From the NCBI GenBank assembly GCA_016784945.1, contig JADHTP010000080.1:1-11389 (forward strand): a stretch of 11,389 bases of DNA, read 5' to 3'. How positions within the stretch are numbered: position 1 is the first letter of the stretch; the number at the start of each line of letters is the position of its first letter. The notes below the pieces were generated by a model. The model was not told the origin of the DNA. It saw only the letters and a program-made list of their open reading frames with translations, and did not search any database. The stretch comes from Deltaproteobacteria bacterium. GTDB taxonomy: Bacteria; Myxococcota_A; UBA9042; DTJE01. Of this stretch, positions 1-6,244 are shown piece after piece. The position numbers and the translations under genes are program-made.

Positions 1-1017
1 GTAGAGATTGAAGTCACCCTTCAGGATCTTGAGGGCGTCTTCTTCGGCCTTGTCCTTTTCGACGACCTTTTCGAAGTCCTTGACCAGGCCCACCACGTCG
101 CCGAAACCCAGTATCCGGGTGGCCACGCCGTCGGGACGGAATGGCTCCAGCTTGGACAGGTCCTCACCCATGCCCACGTAGATCACTGGTTTTCCCGTGA
201 CGGCCCGCACCGACAGGGCCGCACCGCCACGGGCATCGCCGTCCATCTTGGTCAGGACCACGCCGCTGAGGTCCAGACGCTTGTCGAACTCGCTGGCCAT
301 GCGGACGGCGTCCTGTCCGATCATGGCGTCCACCACCAGCAGGATGTTCCCCGCATGGGTGCGTTCCCGGATGCTGGACAGTTCGTCCATCAGGGGTTCG
401 TCGATGGTCAGACGGCCTGCGGTGTCGAAGATCACCACGTCGTTCTTGTCCTGGCGGGCCTGGTGCATGGCGGCGGCGCACAGGTCCGGTGGCGACATGT
501 TTTCGCGATGGAACACAGGGACGTTCAGACGCTCGCCAAGGACCTTCAACTGGTTAACGGCGGCGGGCCGGTAGATGTCGGCGGCCACCAGCAGCGGGCG
601 GTGCTTGTCCTGCTTGAGGAGCCTGGCGAGCTTTCCCGCCGTAGTGGTCTTTCCCGTGCCGTGCAGACCCACGAGCATGACCCCGGTGGGCTGGCCCTTG
701 TCCTGGAACTGCAACTGGCCTTCTTCGTCCCCCATCAGGGAGATGAGTTCGTCGTGGCAAAGCTTGACGAAGTGTTCGGCCGGTGAGATTTCCTGCTTGC
801 CGGCCTTCTGCTTGACCGAGAGCTGGACCACCTCGCCTACGGCTTTTTCCTTTACGTGGTCAAGGAAGGCACTCACCACGGGCAGGGCCACATCGGCTTC
901 CAGGAGGGACATACGGATGTCCCTCAGCGCCTCCTCGATGCCGGTTTCACTGATCAGGGCCTTGCCCTGCAATTTCGCGCGCGCGGAACGGAATCCCTTG
1001 GTCAGAACGTCAAACAT
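1..1017 (-). CDS. ffh: Signal recognition particle GTPase Ffh (3' part beyond the window)
   Basis: This is the GTPase subunit of the signal recognition particle. It binds 4.5S RNA and signal sequences at the ribosome and docks with FtsY at the membrane. The 339 visible residues cover the N domain (RMSLLEADVAL, residues 35-45), the G domain with P-loop GLHGTGKTTT (117-126), DIYRPAA (147-153), DTAGR (198-202), TKMDGDARGG (256-265) and GMGE (282-285), and the linker into the M domain (PFRPDGVATRILGFGDVVG). The gene runs off the left edge, so the methionine-rich signal-binding M domain, normally about 110-150 more residues, is mostly missing. ATG at 1017 is preceded by GGAG and GAGG and lies about 30 nt downstream of a good promoter. 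One oddity is His119 in the P-loop, where Ffh proteins typically have Gln. FtsY is excluded by the SRP54-type N terminus and the missing acidic A domain. Confidence 0.97.
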   Translation of the reverse strand, partial: MFDVLTKGFRSARAKLQGKALISETGIEEALRDIRMSLLEADVALPVVSAFLDHVKEKAVGEVVQLSVKQKAGKQEISPAEHFVKLCHDELISLMGDEEGQLQFQDKGQPTGVMLVGLHGTGKTTTAGKLARLLKQDKHRPLLVAADIYRPAAVNQLKVLGERLNVPVFHRENMSPPDLCAAAMHQARQDKNDVVIFDTAGRLTIDEPLMDELSSIRERTHAGNILLVVDAMIGQDAVRMASEFDKRLDLSGVVLTKMDGDARGGAALSVRAVTGKPVIYVGMGEDLSKLEPFRPDGVATRILGFGDVVGLVKDFEKVVEKDKAEEDALKILKGDFNLY

Positions 1018-1053
1018 GGTCCTCGTTGCTCCAAAGGCCTTTTCCCGGGTACG

Positions 1054-1082
1054 CTTATACGGTGGAGGGAAGGTTCAGTCAA
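1054..1082 (-). promoter_or_regulatory. Sigma70-type promoter of ffh
   Basis: On the minus strand there is a -35 box TTGACT (1077-1082), a 17-nt spacer and a -10 box TATAAG (1054-1059). The expected transcription start is near 1047, giving a leader of about 30 nt before the ffh ATG. The match to the housekeeping consensus and the ideal spacing make this the clearest promoter in the window. Confidence 0.8.
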
Positions 1083-1128
1083 GACGCACGCCGCTCGTCC
1101 GATCCGGCGATCTCCTTCCGTATTCCAC

Positions 1129-1156
1129 GATCGACGATCAACGATCGACGATCGAC
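1129..1156. repeat. Heptameric tandem repeat, four units (GATCGAC)
   Basis: There are four back-to-back 7-bp units: GATCGAC, GATCAAC, GATCGAC, GATCGAC. On the other strand they read GTCGATC/GTTGATC. The array lies in the divergent spacer between ffh and the plus-strand membrane-protein gene, upstream of the ffh promoter. The same 7-bp period and a related consensus recur at 7702-7736 and 9661-9684. It resembles the short heptanucleotide tandem repeats described in cyanobacterial genomes. Its function is unknown. Confidence 0.85.
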
Positions 1157-1186
1157 CGTTCCCTTTTCTTCCTCCATCCGCTCCCC

Positions 1187-1216
1187 TTGTCACCGGCTTG
1201 CCATAGGGACTACCAT
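1187..1216 (+). promoter_or_regulatory. Candidate promoter for the GT-C-like gene
   Basis: A TTGTCA box (1187-1192), an 18-nt spacer and TACCAT (1211-1216) form a plausible but weak sigma70 match. The predicted start point would fall at about 1223-1224, on or next to the proposed GTG start, which would make the mRNA leaderless. This is inference only. Confidence 0.3.
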
Positions 1217-1223
1217 CGAACCC

Positions 1224-2834
1224 GTGGGACACCCAGAAGATCAGGGGGACCGGAAGGGTTGGCGGGCTTGGCTTGCCCCGGTTTCCCTGGACCGATGGAC
1301 CATCCTGGGGGTGCTGGCTGTCCACCTGTCCTTCTTCCCGTTCTTCCCCTCCATGCACTCGGCCAACGAGCTGTCCCGGCTCTACCTGGCCTATGCCCTG
1401 GTGGATGACTACGACGTGGAGATCACCACCAAGGTTCATCGGCACGGAAACATCAACGACAAGGCCCGTGTGGCCCATTCGCTGTTCTCGGACAAGCCGC
1501 CCGGCACCGCCTTCGTGGCCACCCCCTTCATCGCGGCCCGGCGGGCCCTGGGCGGTGAGCCGGACCTTCGGGCCGATACGTTTCTGGCCCGGTTGGCAGC
1601 GGGGATCCTGCCCACCCTGATCCTCCTGATCCTGCTGAGACGGGAGATGAAGGAACTGGGGGTCGGTGCGCCCACCCGGGCCCTGGTGTTGGCCGCCTAC
1701 GGCCTGGGGACCCTGGGTTTTACCTACGCCCTGGTGTACTACGGCCACCAGTTGACGGCCGTGCTCCTGTACGCCGTCTGGTACCTGTTGCGCAAGGGCC
1801 CGGTGCCGCCGGGCCGGGCCGCCGCCGCCGGTTTCCTCGGGGGACTCTGCCTGACCACGGAGTACCAGTCCGCCCTGTACCTTCTGCCCCTGGTGGTGGT
1901 CTTCGCCCTGAGGGTCCGGCCCTTCGGCCCGGGTCTGGCCACGGGCCTGGCCGGTGCGGCCCTTCCATTGACCGCCCTGTTCCTCTACCACGACGCCGCT
2001 TTCGGACATCCACTGAAGACAGGCTACAGCTACGTGGCCAATCCCTTCTTTGCCAACGTCCACGAGCAGGGGTTCATGGGGGTGAAGACCCCCCGTCTGG
2101 AGCCATTCCTCAACAGCCTGGGCGGGTCTTCCAAGGGGTTGCTGTTCTTTTCGCCCTTCCTGGCACTGGGCTTTTTCGGACTGGTGTCCTATGCCCGGGC
2201 CGCGACCTCGGCGGGGACCGTGGTATTGCGTTACGTCCTGGTGGTTCTGCCAATCCTGTTCGTCAGCTCCATGGCCTACTGGGATGGCGGCTGGACCGTG
2301 GGCCAGCGCCACTGGACCCCCCTGGTTCCCTTCCTGATGGCGCCCGCTGCCCTCCTGATCCACCGTTGTGCCTCGGCCAGGATCCTGGCCCCGGGCCTCA
2401 TGGTGGCGTCCGTGGGCGTCACCGGAGTGGCCACCGTGGTGTACCCGCACCTGCCCCAATGGATCGCCAATCCCTTCCACGACCTGACCCTGCCTCTCCT
2501 GGCGGGGGGGTGCCTGGCCGATGCCTGGTGGGCGAATGCCTGGCTGGCGGCCGGTCTGTTCGCGGCGGCCATCCTGCTGCTGGCCGTGGCCGTAGTGAGC
2601 CTGTGGCCCGATTCCATGGGTCGCAAGGCCTTGACCGTGGTGATCCTGGCCCTTCTCCCTCTGGGTTGGTACGACGGGACGTCCCGGGTGGGCCGCCTCC
2701 CGGCGGACAAGGCCGTGGCGGAGCAGCGTTACTTCGTGAACCAGTGCAAGAAGGCCGGGCGCTGGGAAAAAGAAGCGGCCAGACCGTCGCCACCCAGGAA
2801 CCTGGAGAGGCTGCGCCGGCGCCTGAAACCCTAG
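1224..2834 (+). CDS. Multi-pass membrane protein, GT-C (ArnT/PMT-like) glycosyltransferase candidate
   Basis: This is a 536-residue integral inner-membrane protein with roughly ten hydrophobic segments, the first at about residues 27-43. The first periplasmic loop carries the pattern SANELSRLYLAYALVDDYDVEI (46-67, acidic residues near the membrane) followed by NDKA and LFSDKPPGTAFVATP (88-101). This arrangement is seen in many uncharacterised bacterial proteins annotated as glycosyltransferase family 39-like, which use polyprenyl-phosphate sugars. Further family-like motifs are GHPLKTGYSY and SSKGLLFFSPFLALG. The C terminus is a basic, Pro/Arg-rich cytoplasmic-looking tail. GTG at 1224 is chosen because upstream in-frame sequence only translates the heptamer repeat and untranslated-looking DNA. 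No Shine-Dalgarno precedes it. The acceptor and sugar cannot be told from the sequence. The stop lies 17 nt from the convergent gene's stop, with no terminator visible between them. Confidence 0.8.
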   Translation: MGHPEDQGDRKGWRAWLAPVSLDRWTILGVLAVHLSFFPFFPSMHSANELSRLYLAYALVDDYDVEITTKVHRHGNINDKARVAHSLFSDKPPGTAFVATPFIAARRALGGEPDLRADTFLARLAAGILPTLILLILLRREMKELGVGAPTRALVLAAYGLGTLGFTYALVYYGHQLTAVLLYAVWYLLRKGPVPPGRAAAAGFLGGLCLTTEYQSALYLLPLVVVFALRVRPFGPGLATGLAGAALPLTALFLYHDAAFGHPLKTGYSYVANPFFANVHEQGFMGVKTPRLEPFLNSLGGSSKGLLFFSPFLALGFFGLVSYARAATSAGTVVLRYVLVVLPILFVSSMAYWDGGWTVGQRHWTPLVPFLMAPAALLIHRCASARILAPGLMVASVGVTGVATVVYPHLPQWIANPFHDLTLPLLAGGCLADAWWANAWLAAGLFAAAILLLAVAVVSLWPDSMGRKALTVVILALLPLGWYDGTSRVGRLPADKAVAEQRYFVNQCKKAGRWEKEAARPSPPRNLERLRRRLKP

Positions 2835-2851
2835 GTCGGGTGGCCGCGATC

Positions 2852-3634
2852 TTACCGGGCCTTGGTCAGATCCGCGCGGGCCCCGATTTCATTGGGTTTT
2901 TCCGGGTGATAGCTTTCAAGCCTGGCCGAGGTCGCGTTGACTCGCTCGATCTTGTTTCTCATTCCGTGGGGGCACTGCTTCGAGCCGGCGATCTTCCTGT
3001 CCCCAGTGATCAGGGTTCCGCCATAAGCGTCGATCACGTTGAGGACGTAGTGACAGTTGATTGAAGGATAGGAAACCACTCCGATGACCGAGCCGATACT
3101 GAAGTTCGCGTCCTTGTTGATCTTGAATTCCACGGTGTACTTGTAGTCGTCCGCGAGGCGGGTCACCCCTCCCTTCCAGACTCCCGGCAGCACGCCCAGA
3201 TCCGGTGGCGGCATCTCTTTTCGAACCTTGAGGTCGGCAACGGCCCCTATCTCGCTGCCCCTTTCCGGGTGGTAGCTCTGCAGCTTCGCCTGGCCGCCGT
3301 CCGCGAAGGAAATCCTGTTTCTCAGTCCATCGGGGCAATAGGATGCGCCTGTGAGTTTTACTTCGCCGGTGATCAGCGTGGTTCCATCGAATTCAATCAG
3401 GTAGGAGTGATAGTAACAGTTGAGTGACTGGTAGGCTGTGATCCCGAGCAGGTCGCCCGGCTTCGGATCGGGTGTGTCCACCAGGTAGAGTTCCACCGGA
3501 TATTTGTACTTGTCGGACAGCCGGGTCATCTCACCCTGCCAGACGCCCTTCACGAGCGCCGGGGCCGCCGCGATGGAGGATGTGGCAATGATCAACGAAA
3601 CAAGGACCGTCAGACTGACCAGAATTCCGCGCAT
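2852..3634 (-). CDS. Secreted protein with two tandem ~106-residue repeats, each with a conserved Cys pair
   Basis: This 260-residue exported protein of unknown function has a Sec signal peptide (residues 1 to about 24, hydrophobic stretch ILVSLTVLVSLII, Ala-rich cleavage region). The mature part is an internal duplication: residues 30-135 and 151-256 share GVWxGxxTRLxDxYKYxVE, a Y-x-S-x-N-C motif, GGTLITG-like and CPxGxRN motifs, and end in SYHPE-EIGA-ADL. The two cysteines sit 27 residues apart in both copies (73/100 and 194/221), so one disulfide per repeat is likely. The pattern resembles the beta-rich YPSLxC...C domains found C-terminal to some actinobacterial Ser/Thr kinases, which is a weak fold-level hint. 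ATG at 3634 is preceded by GAGGAG about 7 nt upstream, and the gene follows the alcohol dehydrogenase by 51 nt. It has a more Lys/Tyr/Asn-rich composition than its neighbours and may be a later addition to the operon. Confidence 0.88.
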   Translation of the reverse strand: MRGILVSLTVLVSLIIATSSIAAAPALVKGVWQGEMTRLSDKYKYPVELYLVDTPDPKPGDLLGITAYQSLNCYYHSYLIEFDGTTLITGEVKLTGASYCPDGLRNRISFADGGQAKLQSYHPERGSEIGAVADLKVRKEMPPPDLGVLPGVWKGGVTRLADDYKYTVEFKINKDANFSIGSVIGVVSYPSINCHYVLNVIDAYGGTLITGDRKIAGSKQCPHGMRNKIERVNATSARLESYHPEKPNEIGARADLTKAR

Positions 3635-3685
3635 GGTTTTCTCCTCTTCCGGGGGGGGTATTGGCTTTCTATATCACTGAATTCA

Positions 3686-4849
3686 TCAGGCGGCCAGGCG
3701 AAGGACCTCGATCACGTCGTCCACGGTCAGAGGGGGGTGACCGAAGACCCGGGTCCCGTCACCGCCCACGCGGACCGCGTCCCGGGCGTACCGGTCGAAG
3801 TTTTCCGGCCCCACATCCACCTCGGTGAGCCGCGTGGGGCATCCCATGGAATGGAAGAACGTCTCCAGGGCCTCGATCCCGTCGGAGGCGTCGTCTCGCT
3901 CGAACACCCGTCGGGCGAACCGGTCGAACTTGTCCCGGTACCGGGTGGCGGCCAGTTTCATCCAGGCCGGGGACAGGATGGACAGGCCGGCGCCGTGCGC
4001 CAGGTCCGTGTGCGCCGACAGTACATGTTCGATCTGGTGAACGGGGAAGCCCGCGGCACTGCTGCCGGCCTGCACCCACCCGTTGAGCGCCACTATCGAG
4101 GCCCACTGGACCTGTGCCCGGGCCTCCAGGTCCTTGCCGTCGGTCACGGCGCGGGGGCCGTACTCGATGGCGGTCAGCACCACGCCTTCCGCCATGCGGT
4201 CCTGCAGCGGCGTGACCCCCGTCCCGTTGAAATAGGACTCGGTCACGTGGGTGATCAGGTCCGCCACCCCGTAGGCCGTGTGGTCAGGCGGCACCGACAT
4301 GGTCAGTTCCGGATCCACCAGGGCCAGGGCCGGGTAGAGGCAGGGGGCGATGACATAGGACTTCTCCGTGGTGTCGACATTGGTGACCACCGCGCCCGCG
4401 TTCATTTCGGAGCCCGTGGCCGCCAGGGTGGGTACGGTGATGAGGGGCAGTGCCCGCCTGGGGAGTCGCTGGTCGGCGCCGCGATGGATCATCATGTCCC
4501 ACAGGTCCCCTTCGTAGTACGGGACGGCCGCCATGACCTTGGCGGCGTCCATCACGCTGCCGCCGCCCAGGGCGATGATCACCTCGGCCCGGCGTTCACC
4601 GGCCTGGCTGCCCCCATCGATCACGGTGGTGAGCCGCGGGTTGGGTTCGACCCCTTCGAACACCGTGGCATCTACACCCGCCTCCTTCAGGCTGGTGAGG
4701 GCCCGCTCCAGCGTGCCCGACTGCCGGACGCTCCCGCCTCCAATGACCACCAGCGCGCGGGTGCCCATCCGGACCGTTTCACGGCCGAGACGGTCCAGTG
4801 TTCCCGCGCCGAAGACCACGCGGGTGGGGTTGGTGAATTCGAATTTCAT
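3686..4849 (-). CDS. Iron-type (group III) alcohol dehydrogenase, YqhD/BDH-like
   Basis: This 387-residue cytoplasmic NAD(P)H-dependent alcohol dehydrogenase/aldehyde reductase is of full family length. It begins with the typical FEFTNPTRVVFGAGTL strand, then the nucleotide-binding VVIGGGSVRQSG and GGGSVMDAAK (95-104), and TVPTLAATGSEMN (138-150). Metal ligands can be placed at Asp197, His201, His271 and His285. Their spacing (D-x3-H, then 14 residues between the last two His) matches E. coli YqhD. The GGGS element is the usual cofactor-binding segment; whether NADH or NADPH is preferred cannot be read here. ATG at 4849 has GGAGGT 8 nt upstream. The gene lies 47 nt after the nucleoside phosphorylase gene. 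Acetaldehyde derived from deoxyribose-5-phosphate is an attractive but unproven substrate. Confidence 0.94.
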   Translation of the reverse strand: MKFEFTNPTRVVFGAGTLDRLGRETVRMGTRALVVIGGGSVRQSGTLERALTSLKEAGVDATVFEGVEPNPRLTTVIDGGSQAGERRAEVIIALGGGSVMDAAKVMAAVPYYEGDLWDMMIHRGADQRLPRRALPLITVPTLAATGSEMNAGAVVTNVDTTEKSYVIAPCLYPALALVDPELTMSVPPDHTAYGVADLITHVTESYFNGTGVTPLQDRMAEGVVLTAIEYGPRAVTDGKDLEARAQVQWASIVALNGWVQAGSSAAGFPVHQIEHVLSAHTDLAHGAGLSILSPAWMKLAATRYRDKFDRFARRVFERDDASDGIEALETFFHSMGCPTRLTEVDVGPENFDRYARDAVRVGGDGTRVFGHPPLTVDDVIEVLRLAA

Positions 4850-4896
4850 GTTTCCAGACCTCCGGTTTCACGTGGCAGGGCCTCAAACCGTCGTGC

Positions 4897-6210
4897 TCAC
4901 GTCTGCACGGTGATCAGTTCGCGGATCAGGGGCGCGGTCTCGGGCCGTTCGTCACCCAGGGTCCAGGCCGAGGACAACAGGGCCTGTGCCCGGGCCAGGC
5001 GGGCATCGTCATTGTAGTGGATGGTGACCAGGGGATCGCCCTTGTCCACTTCGTCACCCAGCCTGGCATGGACCTCGAATCCCACGGCTGGGTCGATGTC
5101 GTCTTCCTTCCGGGCCCTGCCGCCCCCCAGCAGTACGCCTGCCATGCCCACCTTTTCCGTGTCCACGGCGGTGACGAAGCCCGCCGATGGGCTGGCGAAT
5201 TCCATGCGCGAATCGGCGGCGGGCAGCAGGTCGGGGTTGTCGGCAACGGCGGGATCGCCCCCCTGAAAGGCCACCATTTCCCTGAATTTCTCCAGTCCGG
5301 CGCCTGATGCCATGGCCTCCTTGATGCGGGTTTCCCCGTCGGACGGGTCGCTGGCCGCTTCACCCAGCCACAGCAGGACCCCGCCCAGGGCCACGGTCAG
5401 GGTGGTGGTGTCCAGCGGGCCCTCGCCCCGGAGCACGTCAATGGATTCCCGGATCTCCAGGGCGTTCCCCACGGCGCATCCGATGGGCTGGTTCATGTCC
5501 GTGAGCAGGGCCGTGGTCCTGACGCCGTTGCCTTCCCCGATGGTCACCAGGGTCCGTGCCAGTTCCCGCGCCTGGTCCGTTGTCTTCATGAAGGCGCCGC
5601 TCCCCACCTTCACGTCCAGGACCAGGCTACTGATGCCCTCGGCCAGCTTCTTGCTCATGATGGAAGCGGCGATGAGCGGGATGGAGGCCACCGTGGCGGT
5701 CACGTCCCTCAGTGCATAGATCTTCCGGTCCGCCGGCGCCAGGGAATCGGTCTGTCCGATGAGGCAGGCGCCCACTTCTGTCACGCCGCGGACGAAGCGA
5801 TCCACCGACAGGTCCGTGCGAAAGCCCGGGATGGACTCCAGCTTGTCCAGGGTGCCGCCGGTGTGACCCAGGCCCCGCCCCGAGATCATGGGGACCAGTA
5901 CCCCGCAGGCCGCGGCCAGGGGGGCCAGCGGGATGGAGATCTTGTCGCCCACCCCGCCCGTGGAATGCTTGTCCACCTTCACGCCCGGCACGTGTGACAG
6001 GTCCAGGACGTCGCCGGAGTGGAGCATGGCCCCGGCCCAGGCCGGCAGTTCCCGCTGGTCCAGGCCGTTGAGGTAGACCGCCATGAGCAGAGCCGCCATC
6101 TGGTAGTCGGGGACCGTCCCGTCTGTGTACTCCCGGATCACCTCTTCGATGACCGCCGGTTCCAGGGACTCGCCGTCCCGCTTGGCCCGAATCACGTCCG
6201 CCATCAACAT
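4897..6210 (-). CDS. deoA: Thymidine / pyrimidine-nucleoside phosphorylase
   Basis: This 437-residue cytoplasmic enzyme splits thymidine or other pyrimidine nucleosides with phosphate, giving the base and (deoxy)ribose-1-phosphate. The family signature SGRGLGHTGGTLDKLES (110-126) is intact, as is the phosphate-binding KHSTGGVGDK (81-90). Catalytic residues equivalent to E. coli DeoA His85, Arg171, Ser186 and Lys190 are His82, Arg168, Ser183 and Lys187, a constant offset of three. Residue 108 is Met, as in E. coli thymidine phosphorylase, rather than the Lys recalled for Bacillus pyrimidine-nucleoside phosphorylase, which hints at preference for deoxynucleosides. The C-terminal PYNP domain (about residues 340-425) is complete. 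ATG at 6210 gives the family-typical MxMxDVIxxKxxG N terminus; GGGAG lies 9 nt upstream. It follows the lipoprotein gene by 34 nt. No deoB, deoC or deoD is present in the window. Confidence 0.97.
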   Translation of the reverse strand: MLMADVIRAKRDGESLEPAVIEEVIREYTDGTVPDYQMAALLMAVYLNGLDQRELPAWAGAMLHSGDVLDLSHVPGVKVDKHSTGGVGDKISIPLAPLAAACGVLVPMISGRGLGHTGGTLDKLESIPGFRTDLSVDRFVRGVTEVGACLIGQTDSLAPADRKIYALRDVTATVASIPLIAASIMSKKLAEGISSLVLDVKVGSGAFMKTTDQARELARTLVTIGEGNGVRTTALLTDMNQPIGCAVGNALEIRESIDVLRGEGPLDTTTLTVALGGVLLWLGEAASDPSDGETRIKEAMASGAGLEKFREMVAFQGGDPAVADNPDLLPAADSRMEFASPSAGFVTAVDTEKVGMAGVLLGGGRARKEDDIDPAVGFEVHARLGDEVDKGDPLVTIHYNDDARLARAQALLSSAWTLGDERPETAPLIRELITVQT

Positions 6211-6244
6211 CGTTCAATACTCCCTGTTTGTCTGAAGCCGGGTC

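Noticed and set aside
1129..1156. CRISPR-like repeat array
   Set aside because: The units are 7 bp with no spacers, so it is a simple tandem repeat.
1026..1223. N-terminal extension of the GT-C-like protein
   Set aside because: It would translate the ffh promoter region and the heptamer repeat. The extension lacks family character and a ribosome binding site.
1002..2480. Long open frame of 492 codons on the minus strand antisense to the membrane-protein gene
   Set aside because: Its translation is Gly/Gln/His/Arg-rich with no domain pattern, as expected opposite a GC-rich gene. The plus-strand product has clear membrane segments.
2835..2851. Terminator between the convergent genes
   Set aside because: The 17-nt gap has no stem-loop or T-run, and none is seen just inside either gene end.
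3651..3658. G8 run ahead of the secreted repeat protein gene
   Set aside because: It lies upstream of the ribosome binding site in a short intergenic gap. There is no evidence for a regulatory effect beyond possible slippage.
3737..5017. Open frame of 426 codons on the plus strand across the ADH and phosphorylase genes
   Set aside because: It is antisense to two enzymes with conserved catalytic residues, and its translation is low-complexity.
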